A stretch of DNA of 64,000 nucleotides from Methanogenium marinum (GTDB lineage: Archaea > Halobacteriota > Methanomicrobia > Methanomicrobiales > Methanomicrobiaceae), in the NCBI RefSeq assembly GCF_028912405.1, contig NZ_JAKELO010000002.1, positions 558,001-622,000 on the forward strand, read 5' to 3'. Below are positions 1 through 9,072 of this stretch, in pieces (position 1 is the stretch's first letter; each line of letters opens with the position of its first letter). The position numbers were made by a program, and so were the translations under genes. Under the pieces are notes generated by a model. It did not search any database. It was not told where the DNA came from and saw only the letters and a list, made by a program, of their open reading frames with translations.

Positions 1-82
1 GGATACCAGGCATCACGGACCCATTACGATGGACGGGGAATAAAAACAGATGCACCCCTGCATGTTCTTAGGGATGCAATAA

Positions 83-1195
83 CTACGCGCGGGTAACAAC
101 GGTCAGGATATCACCGTCAATGAGACTATGCGACAGGCCAACCCGCTGGGCATCATGCTTCACTGACGGACCCCACACTTTTGCGTAGCGGAATTTCTCG
201 ACAAAGTCACGGTGCAGTTTCATACAGACTGCCTCTACGGTTGCCGGTTCACGGATGATAAGTGGCTCTTCCATGTCCGCCTTGCCACCCACTGGCTTCA
301 TGTAAATACGGATGAAACCCAGTTGATCAAATATCTCATCTTTGAGCGTTTCAATGTTGAATCCACTGACAGCAGAGAGAAGAATTGGCGGTCGGCCGAA
401 ACGTTCCGTCACATCCTCATTGATCTGAGCCAGGGTCACTTTGTCGACCAGGTCTACCTTGTTGACGGCAAAAAACGCCGGGACATAGACACGGTTTCCG
501 AACATCGCGTCAATAAAGTCGTCCTGCGTTACCTCTCCACGGACAAGGATATCAGCATTTACAATCTTGTTATCTGCAAGAACAGGGCGGATATCATCGA
601 TATCGATGCCTGAATTCCCGACCGTGTTGAACCGGAGGCCACCAGATCCCCTTCTCCTGATGGTGACATCCGGTTTATCCTTGTTCAGGCGTATACCAGC
701 ATCATAGAGTTCTCGAATCAGGACATTGATGTGTTTTTCATTGTACACATCACCCAGAAGCAGGATGAGATCAGCACCACGTACGACGCCAATCACTTCC
801 TTACCACGCCCCTTCCCCATTGCAGCTCCTGCAATCAGGCCAGGGATATCCAGAATCTGGATATTTGCCCCTTTGTGTTCCATAGAACCGGGCACAACAG
901 TAAGAGTCGTGAAAGCATAGGCTGCAGACACACTTTCTGTGTTGGTCAGTTTATTCAGGAGTGTGGACTTACCAACAGATGGGAAACCAACGAGGACAAC
1001 GGTTCCATCACCTGATTTTTTCACTGAAAATCCTTCACCACCGCCAGCAGAGGCCATGGCACGGGAAACGGCATCATCTTTGAGACGGGCAATCTTTCCT
1101 TTGAGCTTTCCTATATGCCCGGAGGTCGCCTTGTTATATTTAGTATTGCGAATTTCGTCTTCGATTAGTTTAATCTCTTCTTCAATTGTGGCCAT
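83..1195 (-). CDS. DRG/Obg-family GTP-binding protein with TGS domain
   Basis: A 370-residue GTPase of the developmentally regulated GTP-binding (DRG) branch of the Obg family, a cytosolic ribosome-associated group. Visible motifs are G1 GFPSVGKST at residues 70-78, G3 DIPGL at 116-120, and G4 NKVD near 250. The C-terminal ~50 residues (VCMKLHRDF through GDILTVV) form a TGS domain. Length is typical for archaeal DRG proteins. The start is the ATG giving MATIEEEI, which begins the family's N-terminal helical segment. No strong Shine-Dalgarno sequence precedes it, and an AT-rich stretch about 15-20 bases upstream may be its promoter. It stands alone at the window edge. The exact role in translation is known only by family. 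Confidence 0.93.
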   Translation of the reverse strand: MATIEEEIKLIEDEIRNTKYNKATSGHIGKLKGKIARLKDDAVSRAMASAGGGEGFSVKKSGDGTVVLVGFPSVGKSTLLNKLTNTESVSAAYAFTTLTVVPGSMEHKGANIQILDIPGLIAGAAMGKGRGKEVIGVVRGADLILLLGDVYNEKHINVLIRELYDAGIRLNKDKPDVTIRRRGSGGLRFNTVGNSGIDIDDIRPVLADNKIVNADILVRGEVTQDDFIDAMFGNRVYVPAFFAVNKVDLVDKVTLAQINEDVTERFGRPPILLSAVSGFNIETLKDEIFDQLGFIRIYMKPVGGKADMEEPLIIREPATVEAVCMKLHRDFVEKFRYAKVWGPSVKHDAQRVGLSHSLIDGDILTVVTRA

Positions 1196-1303
1196 TGGTG
1201 TTGCTATACATATCGGCGGGACACTACTTATGGGTAGTGTATCTCCCGGTTTTTCTGCAGAACGCCTATCACGGAAAAAATCAACAATATTGGCCCGGAT
1301 TTA

Positions 1304-1579
1304 TCAAATCACCTCTATATAGGGCACCAGCCATCCAAAATACCCGGACGAAATTAACCCCATTATTGTGACCTCCCTCACCACCCTAAAACCATTTTGA
1401 AGAAATACGACACACCGAAGATAAGGATAAACACCCCACAGGCAGCAAGAACAATACGATACTGACGAACAGAAAGGACAGATCCCTGAATGATTGCTAT
1501 CAGGGTTAGGGCCGGGTGCCAGGGCCCCGGAAAGCCCAATCACAAACCCTATGATGAGTGTTGCCAGCACACCATCCAT
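1304..1579 (-). pseudogene. decayed LysE-family exporter remnant
   Basis: The first codons read MDGVLATLIIGFVIGLSG followed by ALAPGP, the N-terminus of LysE/RhtB-type amino-acid exporters. The frame then fails. A further membrane segment (around RIVLAACGVFILIFG then SYFFKMVLGW) is readable about 100 bases downstream only in another frame, and the open frame ends with unrelated residues. Intact family members have about 200 residues and six membrane segments; here under 100 codons remain, with at least one frameshift and an internal deletion. It lies just downstream of the ATP synthase operon on the same strand. I infer a dead gene. A sequencing error would explain one frameshift but not the lost middle part. 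Confidence 0.6.
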
Positions 1580-1645
1580 GTTTAATACAAATATGGCATG
1601 AAACCAGAAAAGTGTCTCCTGCATGCAGGCTTACACGGGCCGGAT

Positions 1646-1747
1646 TCATACCAGAACAAGCAGAAATACCACCCCACCAACAGCAAGAGCCACAACACCG
1701 GCAATTTGGAGTAGAAAAAATATACCGGCAGATCCTTCAGGATTCAT
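1646..1747 (-). CDS. small membrane peptide after atpD (AhaG position)
   Basis: This short gene encodes 33 residues: a polar start (MNPEGSAG), one hydrophobic helix (IFFLLQIAGVVALAVGG) and a hydrophobic end. Its ATG overlaps the atpD stop codon in an ATGA arrangement, so it should be translationally coupled to the ATP synthase operon. Methanosarcina mazei has a small gene, ahaG, at the same place at the end of its aha operon. Whether this peptide is homologous to AhaG or is simply a small membrane peptide in the same position cannot be decided by eye. A role in assembly or in the membrane sector of the ATP synthase is inference from position. Confidence 0.55.
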   Translation of the reverse strand: MNPEGSAGIFFLLQIAGVVALAVGGVVFLLVLV

Positions 1748-2394
1748 GGAATCAACCCTCCGGAACGGGTCATCTTTGCCCGTTTTCTCCGAAAAATATC
1801 TTCACGTTCCATCTCCTCCAGATAGTCATCAATATAGGCTGCTGTGTCATGCAGCGAAGGAATAAGAATATTTGCAAGGGCATTTACCCTCCGTCGGGTT
1901 ACAACAATTTGATCGGCAAGGCGCACAAGGGATCCTTCCAGTGCCGCAAGGGTGAGGATAGCTTTCACTGCCTCCTCGCACCCCCGGTATGCCACATCCA
2001 GATGGGCAGATGGCACCGCAAGCGGATACCCCGGAACACCAGGATCCCGAAACGGAACAGGCAGATTTATGACAGGAATCAGCGTCCCCATCACGGTGTT
2101 TGTATCCATATCTATCCCCTCTGCTGATTTCGTTAGAGAGATTGCCTCTTCCAACCCCCGCTGACCCATGAGCATCCCTGCACGCTGAAGGGGCAAATAG
2201 GCAGCAGCAAAAGCAGCCTCTGCCTCCCTGCGCAGACCATCCTGTATCTCTTTAAGACGGAAGAACTCCACTACCATAGTGTCAAGCTTCTCCTGCAGCA
2301 GTTCATGACCCTTTTCTGCCACCACAATCCGTTTTCTGATCTTTAAGAGTTCAATTCTGGTGGGCCGGATACCACGTATAATCTGCCGGCTCAC
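1744..2394 (-). CDS. atpD: A-type ATP synthase subunit D
   Basis: Central-stalk subunit D (216 residues), which forms the rotor axle inside the A3B3 catalytic head and connects through subunits F and C to the membrane ring. The N-terminus contains the conserved [14 protein letters not shown] segment. Both ends are predicted long helices that would form the antiparallel coiled coil, with a central region holding [14 protein letters not shown]. The start codon overlaps the atpB stop by four bases (ATGA), so translation is coupled. Length is normal for archaeal D subunits. It is the last catalytic-complex gene of the operon; only the 33-residue peptide follows. Confidence 0.95.
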   Translation of the reverse strand: MSRQIIRGIRPTRIELLKIRKRIVVAEKGHELLQEKLDTMVVEFFRLKEIQDGLRREAEAAFAAAYLPLQRAGMLMGQRGLEEAISLTKSAEGIDMDTNTVMGTLIPVINLPVPFRDPGVPGYPLAVPSAHLDVAYRGCEEAVKAILTLAALEGSLVRLADQIVVTRRRVNALANILIPSLHDTAAYIDDYLEEMEREDIFRRKRAKMTRSGGLIP

Positions 2395-3779
2395 TGTTCC
2401 GCACCGCCTCGATATTTTTCAATCAGGTCTGTCGAAATACGATTAAGTTCTTCCTCCGGGAAGATATTCAGAAGGTCCCAGGCTGCGTCAATACTCTCCT
2501 CAACAGCGCGTCCCCCTGCACGACCCTGCCCAATGAATTCACGCTCAAATCGTGCGGAAAATGCAAGATATCGACGATCTGATTCACTGAGCCCTTCATC
2601 ACCAATGACCGTCACAAGACTCTCCAGCCTCCTTCCTTTTGCATAAGCGGCATACAGTTGGTCTGATACCGCACTGTGATCTTCCCGGGTCTTCCCTTCA
2701 CCGATGCCCCCCGACATCAGACGCGAGAGGGAAGGGAGAACATCAATGGGGGGATAGATGCCCTTGCGGTGCAGATCGCGGGAAAGAACAATCTGCCCCT
2801 CAGTGATGTAGCCGGTCAAATCAGGCACAGGATGGGTGATGTCATCATCCGGCATAGAGATGATGGGAAGCTGAGTAATCGACCCCTTACGACCATAAAT
2901 TCTCCCAGCCCGTTCAAAGATAGAGGCAAGATCAGTGTACATATATCCAGGATAGCCCCGACGGGCAGGGACTTCATCACGGGCGGCAGAAACCTCTCGC
3001 AGTGCCTCACAGTAAGCAGTCATATCCTGAAGGATGACAAGAACATGCATCCCACGATCAAAAGCAAGATATTCTGCAGCGGTCAGGGCAAGACGGGGGG
3101 TGATAATACGCTCAATGGCAGGGTCATCGGCACGATTGATAAAGAGGACCGCATGCCCCAGAGCACCGGTGTCTTCAAATTCATCCAGGAAGAACTGCGC
3201 ATCCTCATTAGTTATTCCCATCGCGCCAAAGACCAGGGCAAACTCTTCATTATCCCTCAGGACACGGGCCTGGCGGGCAATCTGTGCGGCAAGAGCAGAG
3301 TGTGGCAGTCCTGCACCGGAAAATATAGGCAGTTTCTGCCCACGCACAAGGGTATTCATGACATCAATTGCCGAGATGCCGGTCTCAATGCAGTCTTCCG
3401 GGTAGGCACGTGCGGTGGGATTGACAGCCGACCCTGCGATGTCCATCACCTTTCCGGGGATAACAGCCCCTCCGCCGTCAGCCGGTGCGGCAGACCCGTC
3501 AAATACCCGGCCGATAATCTCGGGACTAACGACCATGCGCATGGGGACTCCCGTAAACCGAACCGATGTAATGTCCGTATCAAGATCCCGTGTTCCACCG
3601 AATACCTGAATGATGGCAAGATCCAAACGGCTTTCCAGCACCTCCCCAAGGCGGGTTCCACCACCAGGAAGACGCACTTCCACCACCTCGCCGTATGCAG
3701 CATCACCGACTCCGGATACTGCCATCAGAGGACCTGCCACCCGGACAACCGAGGTGTATTCACGTGCCGGGGATGTCAT
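2391..3779 (-). CDS. atpB: A-type ATP synthase subunit B (non-catalytic)
   Basis: Non-catalytic B subunit (462 residues), alternating with A in the hexameric head. It begins with the beta-barrel ([18 protein letters not shown]) and carries the family segments [19 protein letters not shown] and [19 protein letters not shown]. Where subunit A has a P-loop, this protein reads [13 protein letters not shown], with no GKT, as expected for B. The gene overlaps atpA upstream and atpD downstream by four bases each. Length and motif set match the family, and nothing is unusual. Confidence 0.96.
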   Translation of the reverse strand: MTSPAREYTSVVRVAGPLMAVSGVGDAAYGEVVEVRLPGGGTRLGEVLESRLDLAIIQVFGGTRDLDTDITSVRFTGVPMRMVVSPEIIGRVFDGSAAPADGGGAVIPGKVMDIAGSAVNPTARAYPEDCIETGISAIDVMNTLVRGQKLPIFSGAGLPHSALAAQIARQARVLRDNEEFALVFGAMGITNEDAQFFLDEFEDTGALGHAVLFINRADDPAIERIITPRLALTAAEYLAFDRGMHVLVILQDMTAYCEALREVSAARDEVPARRGYPGYMYTDLASIFERAGRIYGRKGSITQLPIISMPDDDITHPVPDLTGYITEGQIVLSRDLHRKGIYPPIDVLPSLSRLMSGGIGEGKTREDHSAVSDQLYAAYAKGRRLESLVTVIGDEGLSESDRRYLAFSARFEREFIGQGRAGGRAVEESIDAAWDLLNIFPEEELNRISTDLIEKYRGGAEQ

Positions 3780-5539
3780 GCAGTCCCTCCACCAGAACCG
3801 TGGAATGCTTCTTTCATCTCGCGAAGAGTCTCCTCAAAATAGTTCCTGAACTCAGCTCCCGGAACTGCGCCAAGACGCAACAGGCGTTTTGCGACCGGCA
3901 AAGCTACAATCGCAGATACTAACATGCCATTTGCCACTGCCACCCTCCCATACCGGGCATAATCAGTAATAAGCTGCATCATCATATACTGCTTTTCCGG
4001 TGCACAGAAGGTATCTGCCGGATCAAAGGCAGACTGGATCAAAAATGATTCCCGGATATATTCGGCGATATGCAGGGATAATTTGTCGTCTTCAGGCAGT
4101 ACGTCAGGTCCCACCAACTGGACGATTTCCTCAAGTTCACTCTCTTTCTGGAGAATAGCCATCATTTCCCTACGCATCTCCCCCCATCTTTCACCCACCT
4201 GTTCATTCCACCACGCTTCTACATCATCCGGATACAGAGAGTAGGACGTAAGCCAGTTGACCGCCGGGAAGTGGCGTTCGTGGGCAAGATCCGCATCCAG
4301 TGCCCAGAATACCCGTACGACCCGCAGCGTATTCTGGGTAACTGGTTCAGAGAAGTCTCCACCCGGCGGTGAGATTGCACCGATGACAGAGACAGAACCG
4401 GTTCTATCTGATGAACCCAGGACAGTAGCATTCCCCGCCCGTTCATAGAAACTCGCAAGCCGGGAGGCAAGATAGGCAGGATACCCATGTTCACCAGGCA
4501 TCTCTTCGAGACGTCCGGAAATCTCCCGCATTGCCTCGGCCCATCGCGAGGTGGAATCAGCCATCAGGGCCACATCATAACCCATGTCACGATAGTACTC
4601 AGCGATGGTGATGCCGGTATAAACCGATGCCTCCCGTGCAGCAACCGGCATATTTGAGGTGTTACCGATGAGAACCGTTCGTCCCATCAGGGGCTCCCCA
4701 CTTGTTGGGTCAGTGAGGGCCGGAAACTGGCGGAGCACGTCAGCGAGTTCATTGCCCCGCTCCCCACATCCCACATAAACAATGAGATCTGCATCCGACC
4801 ACTTTGCCAGCTGATGCTGAACCACTGTTTTTCCCGCCCCAAACGGCCCAGGCACAGCAGCAGTCCCACCTTTAACTATAGGAAAGAAAGAGTCGATGAC
4901 CCGCTGCCCGGTTATCAGTGGAGCACCGGGTTTCAGCTTCTCTGCAACCGGTCGCGCCACCCGCACCGGCCAGCGGCGGAGCATGGTAACAGGCACTTCT
5001 TTTCCATCACTCACAAGGACAGTGGCAATCTCCCCCGTTATGGTATAGTCCCCGGCATCTGCCACACGGACAAAGGTGCCTTCTATACCATTCGGGACAA
5101 GAACAGAATGGATGAAATTGCCTTCCTGCACAGTTCCAATCACGGTGCCAGGCGTTGCCACTGCACCCTGTTCTGCCACCGGGGTGAATGCATGCATGCG
5201 GTTCCGGTCAAGAGCAGGAAACGAGGCACCACGAATAATGAAATCACCCATCCCTTCACGTATCACTTCAAGTGGACGTTGAATGCCGTCATAGACCATA
5301 CCGAGAAGACCAGGACCCAGTTCCGCGGTGAGCGGTGCACCAGTCCGTTCCACCACTTCACCCGGGGCAAGGCCGGTGGTATCTTCATACACCTGAATTG
5401 TCGCCACATCCTCAGAAAGGCCGATGATCTCGCCAATTAAGGCGTCCTCTCCTACATGGACCACCTCATACATGAGCGCCCCCCGCATACCATCTGCCTC
5501 AACTACCGGTCCGGTGATACGGATGATACGGCCGGTCAA
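3776..5539 (-). CDS. atpA: A-type ATP synthase catalytic subunit A
   Basis: Catalytic A subunit (587 residues), the site of ATP synthesis or hydrolysis. The Walker A loop GPFGAGKT lies at residues 231-238, the archaeal/vacuolar form of the P-loop. Other family landmarks are the N-terminal barrel ([15 protein letters not shown]), the non-homologous insert around residues 115-185, [16 protein letters not shown], and [25 protein letters not shown]. No intein is present, unlike some archaeal A subunits. The start overlaps the atpF stop. Normal length. Confidence 0.97.
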   Translation of the reverse strand: MTGRIIRITGPVVEADGMRGALMYEVVHVGEDALIGEIIGLSEDVATIQVYEDTTGLAPGEVVERTGAPLTAELGPGLLGMVYDGIQRPLEVIREGMGDFIIRGASFPALDRNRMHAFTPVAEQGAVATPGTVIGTVQEGNFIHSVLVPNGIEGTFVRVADAGDYTITGEIATVLVSDGKEVPVTMLRRWPVRVARPVAEKLKPGAPLITGQRVIDSFFPIVKGGTAAVPGPFGAGKTVVQHQLAKWSDADLIVYVGCGERGNELADVLRQFPALTDPTSGEPLMGRTVLIGNTSNMPVAAREASVYTGITIAEYYRDMGYDVALMADSTSRWAEAMREISGRLEEMPGEHGYPAYLASRLASFYERAGNATVLGSSDRTGSVSVIGAISPPGGDFSEPVTQNTLRVVRVFWALDADLAHERHFPAVNWLTSYSLYPDDVEAWWNEQVGERWGEMRREMMAILQKESELEEIVQLVGPDVLPEDDKLSLHIAEYIRESFLIQSAFDPADTFCAPEKQYMMMQLITDYARYGRVAVANGMLVSAIVALPVAKRLLRLGAVPGAEFRNYFEETLREMKEAFHGSGGGTA

Positions 5540-5847
5540 CGGTCTGCCTCCGGGACATGCCGTCCTGCAACCTTCCTGACCGCAGCACGTACCGCATCTT
5601 CACGACTGACCGGACCACCCGGCCCGGGAATTCCGATGATAACCGGATATGCCTCTTTTGAACGAGGAAGGACAAAATCTCCCAGATACCGGTCCAGCAC
5701 ACAGACAACACCAATATCCGGGTGCTCAAGAACCTCTTCCAAAGCACGGAGTGCCTCCCCGGCATCTTTACAGGGGATGACATCAAAGATACCTCCCGCC
5801 CTGCAGGCAGAGACCGTCATACGATCACCTATTGCGACAATTTTCAT
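5536..5847 (-). CDS. atpF: A-type ATP synthase subunit F
   Basis: Central-stalk subunit F (103 residues), a small Rossmann-like protein that binds subunit D and couples catalysis to rotation. The N-terminus [19 protein letters not shown] and the segment [15 protein letters not shown] are family hallmarks. The start overlaps atpC by four bases and the end overlaps atpA by four bases. Length is typical for archaeal F subunits. Confidence 0.93.
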   Translation of the reverse strand: MKIVAIGDRMTVSACRAGGIFDVIPCKDAGEALRALEEVLEHPDIGVVCVLDRYLGDFVLPRSKEAYPVIIGIPGPGGPVSREDAVRAAVRKVAGRHVPEADR

Positions 5848-7043
5848 TCTTCAGTCTCCTCCAGCACGAGTTCCCGTTCTATCTCATCCGGCGAGAGAGA
5901 GGCAGCAACCCCTCCTGCAATCGCCTGCATATTCTGAACCTCATATCCCAGTGCGACGAGATAACGGAGCAAAGGGCCGCTTTCCAGATGATACTGGTTT
6001 GATAACCCACGTACAGCGTCAAGCATACACTGATCAAGGGCTGCCTCTAAAACAGGTATATTCTCATCCCTGACAGCCTCAGGATTACGGGAAAGATAGG
6101 ATTCATACTGCGTCCCGGCAAGTGCCTGGATGAGATCAGGCAGTGACCCGGCCCGCCGTGCATGTTCGAACCGGTCACCCGTGAGTTCAAATCCACCATC
6201 AAAGATGAGATGACGACCTGCTTCTTCCCGCCCGGTCCCAAACGAGAGTGCACGGGAAAGTGCACGGATGTTTGCAGTATCTACCATCCGGCCGGCTATC
6301 TCTGTGAACGGCGGGGACAGAGATATATCTACACTCCGGGCCGCAAGGGAGAGGTTTTCAAGCAATTTCGCCTGCACAATTACAGAGAATTGTGCAGGAT
6401 CGCCCGCTGCCTCATGGTATGCTGTGGTAAGCACCGTCCCAAAGGATGTCTGTCTTAACCTGCTCAGAGCATCCTCAGGGCCTCCGGCATGTACGGCTTT
6501 CCGAATCACTTCCGGTGTCAGCGGTCCTGCAGGAGATGCCTGCATCTCAAGGTCTGCAGGGGAGACATCTCTGGCTTTACCCATGATAATCCATGCAGCC
6601 TCCCGTGAAACAAGCATCTCACCATATATTGCAAAGAAATGGCACACGCCGTCCGGCACATTCTCACTGAGACTCATCACCTTTCCATAGTAATAGCTGC
6701 GGATTGCCTGTTCTGCAATCTCAGAATTCATCTCGCCTGCTGTCGGGAGGGGGTGGCCGACAGAACGGAAACGATCAAAGAGATCGTGCAGATTATGTGC
6801 CTCACGCACAGCTGCAACCTTAACAGGGTCCACCATCGGATTGCCTATGGCCCGCACCCGTGCATCCGGGCGGGCAAAGGCTGCAATATTCAGGATAATA
6901 CGGAAGTATCCAGCTGATGCCGCCAACATCAGACCAACAAGGATAGAAATGGAGAGAGCGGCAACGAGAAGTGTTGTTGCACCTTCACCGGAGAGAAGGT
7001 CGGAGAATATGGATGAGAGAGAGAGATCAGTCATGGTCACCAA
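5844..7043 (-). CDS. atpC: A-type ATP synthase subunit C (AC39/d-like)
   Basis: Subunit C (399 residues), related to vacuolar subunit d. It sits as a socket on the rotor ring and holds the central stalk. The sequence has an N-terminal hydrophobic stretch (LLVAALSISILVGLML) before the helical repeat domain, with conserved pieces such as YYGKVMSLSENVPDG and the C-terminal NMQAIAGGVAASLSPDEIE. Family members are about 350-380 residues; the extra length is the N-terminal hydrophobic extension. Starting at MVTMTDLS overlaps atpE by 17 bases; a start at MTDLS three codons later is equally possible. Confidence 0.9.
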   Translation of the reverse strand: MVTMTDLSLSSIFSDLLSGEGATTLLVAALSISILVGLMLAASAGYFRIILNIAAFARPDARVRAIGNPMVDPVKVAAVREAHNLHDLFDRFRSVGHPLPTAGEMNSEIAEQAIRSYYYGKVMSLSENVPDGVCHFFAIYGEMLVSREAAWIIMGKARDVSPADLEMQASPAGPLTPEVIRKAVHAGGPEDALSRLRQTSFGTVLTTAYHEAAGDPAQFSVIVQAKLLENLSLAARSVDISLSPPFTEIAGRMVDTANIRALSRALSFGTGREEAGRHLIFDGGFELTGDRFEHARRAGSLPDLIQALAGTQYESYLSRNPEAVRDENIPVLEAALDQCMLDAVRGLSNQYHLESGPLLRYLVALGYEVQNMQAIAGGVAASLSPDEIERELVLEETEE

Positions 7044-7623
7044 AGAGTATCTGCGCTGTTTCCCGGGTCAGACGCTCCCGCATACGCTCAAACCTGGCAG
7101 AAAAACGCTGATCACACCGGTGCATCTGGCAGGTGACCACTATTCCACCCCCACTGCGATCAGTAGAGTCTTCACGGAGCAGGGCAGCGGTAACGGCTGG
7201 AAAGGCTGCAAGCGCCGCTTCTGCGGCATCCTGATCTTCCTCCCGGAAGAGCACCTGGTGGTTCCCGGACCCGACAATCTCCTGCCCCTCTGCAATTAAC
7301 CGGCGCAACACTTCAGAATAGGCAGGATTACGGGGAAGCTGAGAGAGAGACTCTTTTGCCCCGGAAAAACAACGGGAAATTCCCTCCTCTCGTGACTTTC
7401 GCACCCCACCTCGTGCTGTAAGCTGTGCCCGTGCGAGAATCTTCCTGCGCCGGGCCTCCGCATCCCGTCTGCCGTCAGCAGAAAGGGTTGTGTATGCCAT
7501 CTGTGCTGCGGCATCCCCTTCACGCCGGACACGGGATTCTTCTTCTTCTGCCGCACGCAGAATCCGTGAGGTTTCTGCAGCTGCGTCTGCATTCATTCGT
7601 GCAATAATCTCTTCCACACCCAT
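7027..7623 (-). CDS. atpE: A-type ATP synthase subunit E
   Basis: Peripheral-stalk subunit E (198 residues), which pairs with subunit H to form the stator that holds the head against rotation. The first ~110 residues are charged and alanine-rich (IIARMNADAAAETSRIL and onwards), typical of the E/H coiled coil. The C-terminal half is the globular domain (residues from about YSEVLRRLIAEGQEIV). The ATG directly abuts the atpK stop codon (TGAATG), and the end overlaps atpC. Length is normal. Confidence 0.92.
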   Translation of the reverse strand: MGVEEIIARMNADAAAETSRILRAAEEEESRVRREGDAAAQMAYTTLSADGRRDAEARRRKILARAQLTARGGVRKSREEGISRCFSGAKESLSQLPRNPAYSEVLRRLIAEGQEIVGSGNHQVLFREEDQDAAEAALAAFPAVTAALLREDSTDRSGGGIVVTCQMHRCDQRFSARFERMRERLTRETAQILFGDHD

Positions 7624-9072
7624 TCATGCACCCCCAAAGAGCCCAATGCCGAACATGATTAAAACAGCAATTAAGAGGCCAAATATTGCAAACGTCTCTG
7701 CCATTACCGCAAAGACAAGACTTGCCCCCATCGCATCTCTGCGCTGGGCAGTGGCACCTATACCCGAGGCAGCAGTCATCCCCTGCCCAATGGCAGAGAG
7801 CCCTGCAAGTCCTACAGCAAATCCGGCACCGATGGCAGCAAGGCCTGCTGCAGCCGTTGCGGTGACATCACGAGTGATCATGCCGGTGAAGGCCATGATG
7901 AGAATCGCAACCAAAAGACCATAAATTGCCTGTGTCTCCGGGATGACGGTGAAGACCAGTCCTTTCCCGAACATCTCCTCGTCCTCTGCGGTTGCCGCAA
8001 TGCCTGCAGATGCCGCAATACCCTGACCAATGGCAGAAATTCCCGCAAATCCCACAGCAAATCCACAGGCAATGGCAGCAAACCCTGCGGCAAGGGTAGC
8101 GGTGAGATCACGGGTGATCATACCGGTGAAGACCATAATCAGGATGGCAACCAAAAGGCCGTATATCGCCTGTGTCTCTGGTATCACCGAGAATACCAGA
8201 TTTTTCCCAAAACTTTCCTCATGCTCTGCGGTCGTTGCCGTACCGGCAGCAGCAGCAATACCCTGACCAATGGCCGATATGCCTGCAAGCCCGACCGCAA
8301 ATCCACACCCGACGGCGGCAAACCCGAGAGCAAGATTTACAGTATGCTCTCCTGCAATCATCCCAGTGAAGGCCATGATAAGAATCGCAACCAAAAGGCC
8401 ATAGATGGCCTGCGTCTCGGGTATCACTGAAAAGACGAGGTTCTTTCCGAAACTCTCTTCATGCTCGGCAGAGGCAGCAGAGCCTGCAGCAGCAGCGATA
8501 CCCTGGCCAATGGCAGAGAGGCCGGCGATGCCCACTGCAAGACCACACCCGATTGCAGCAAGACCGGTCGCTTCAGTGGCAACCGCGTCTCCGGTCAGAA
8601 GACCGGTAAAGGCCATGATAAGAATCGCAACCAAAAGGCCATAGATGGCCTGCGTCTCAGGAATTACTGCAAATATCAGGCTTCTCCCCATTGCAGAATC
8701 ATGCTCTGCAGTAGCAGCAATACCTGCTGATGCTGCAATGCCCTGGCCTATCGCTGAAAAACCGGCAATACCGGTCGCAAGTCCTGCACCAACCGCAGCA
8801 AGACCAAGGGGGAGAGGTACATCACCGCCCCCGCCACCGATGACACCGGTTGAAAGCAGGATGAGAACCGCGACAAGGAGACCATACATACCCTGTGTCT
8901 GAGGCACAGCCTGGAAGACCAGTGCCCGCCCAAACTTCTCCGGACGGACCGCAATAACACCGGCACCGGTTGCACCGGCAATCCCGACACCGATACCAGA
9001 CCCGATAGCAGAGAGGCCAACAGCAAGGCCCGCCCCCGTTACGGCAAGGATGGTGCCTGCATCAACTACCAT
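7624..9072 (-). CDS. atpK: A-type ATP synthase subunit K, six fused hairpins
   Basis: Rotor proteolipid (482 residues) made of six consecutive ~80-residue hairpins instead of the single ~80-residue hairpin of many K subunits. Each unit has a glycine-rich first helix (LSAIGQG type) and a second helix with the ion-binding signature. Hairpins 2-5 read PETQAIYG, hairpin 6 AETFAIFG, and hairpin 1 PQTQGMYG, so hairpin 1 lacks the carboxylate and the protein carries five carboxylates in six hairpins. Q in the first helix of hairpins 2-6 and TQ next to E in hairpins 2-5 resemble sodium-binding K rings; ion choice is inference. The start MVVDAGTIL is preceded by an AGGAGG ribosome-binding site. An in-frame start 28 codons earlier is unlikely because it lies inside atpI. 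Confidence 0.95.
   Translation of the reverse strand: MVVDAGTILAVTGAGLAVGLSAIGSGIGVGIAGATGAGVIAVRPEKFGRALVFQAVPQTQGMYGLLVAVLILLSTGVIGGGGGDVPLPLGLAAVGAGLATGIAGFSAIGQGIAASAGIAATAEHDSAMGRSLIFAVIPETQAIYGLLVAILIMAFTGLLTGDAVATEATGLAAIGCGLAVGIAGLSAIGQGIAAAAGSAASAEHEESFGKNLVFSVIPETQAIYGLLVAILIMAFTGMIAGEHTVNLALGFAAVGCGFAVGLAGISAIGQGIAAAAGTATTAEHEESFGKNLVFSVIPETQAIYGLLVAILIMVFTGMITRDLTATLAAGFAAIACGFAVGFAGISAIGQGIAASAGIAATAEDEEMFGKGLVFTVIPETQAIYGLLVAILIMAFTGMITRDVTATAAAGLAAIGAGFAVGLAGLSAIGQGMTAASGIGATAQRRDAMGASLVFAVMAETFAIFGLLIAVLIMFGIGLFGGA
7630..9070 (-). repeat. six tandem ~240-bp hairpin-coding units inside atpK
   Basis: Six head-to-tail units of roughly 240 bp encode the K-subunit hairpins. Units 2 to 5 are very similar in DNA as well as protein: the stretch coding for TQAIYGLLVAILIM recurs with few changes. 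Units 1 and 6 are the most divergent. The pattern fits repeated in-frame duplication followed by partial homogenisation of the inner units. Confidence 0.85.
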
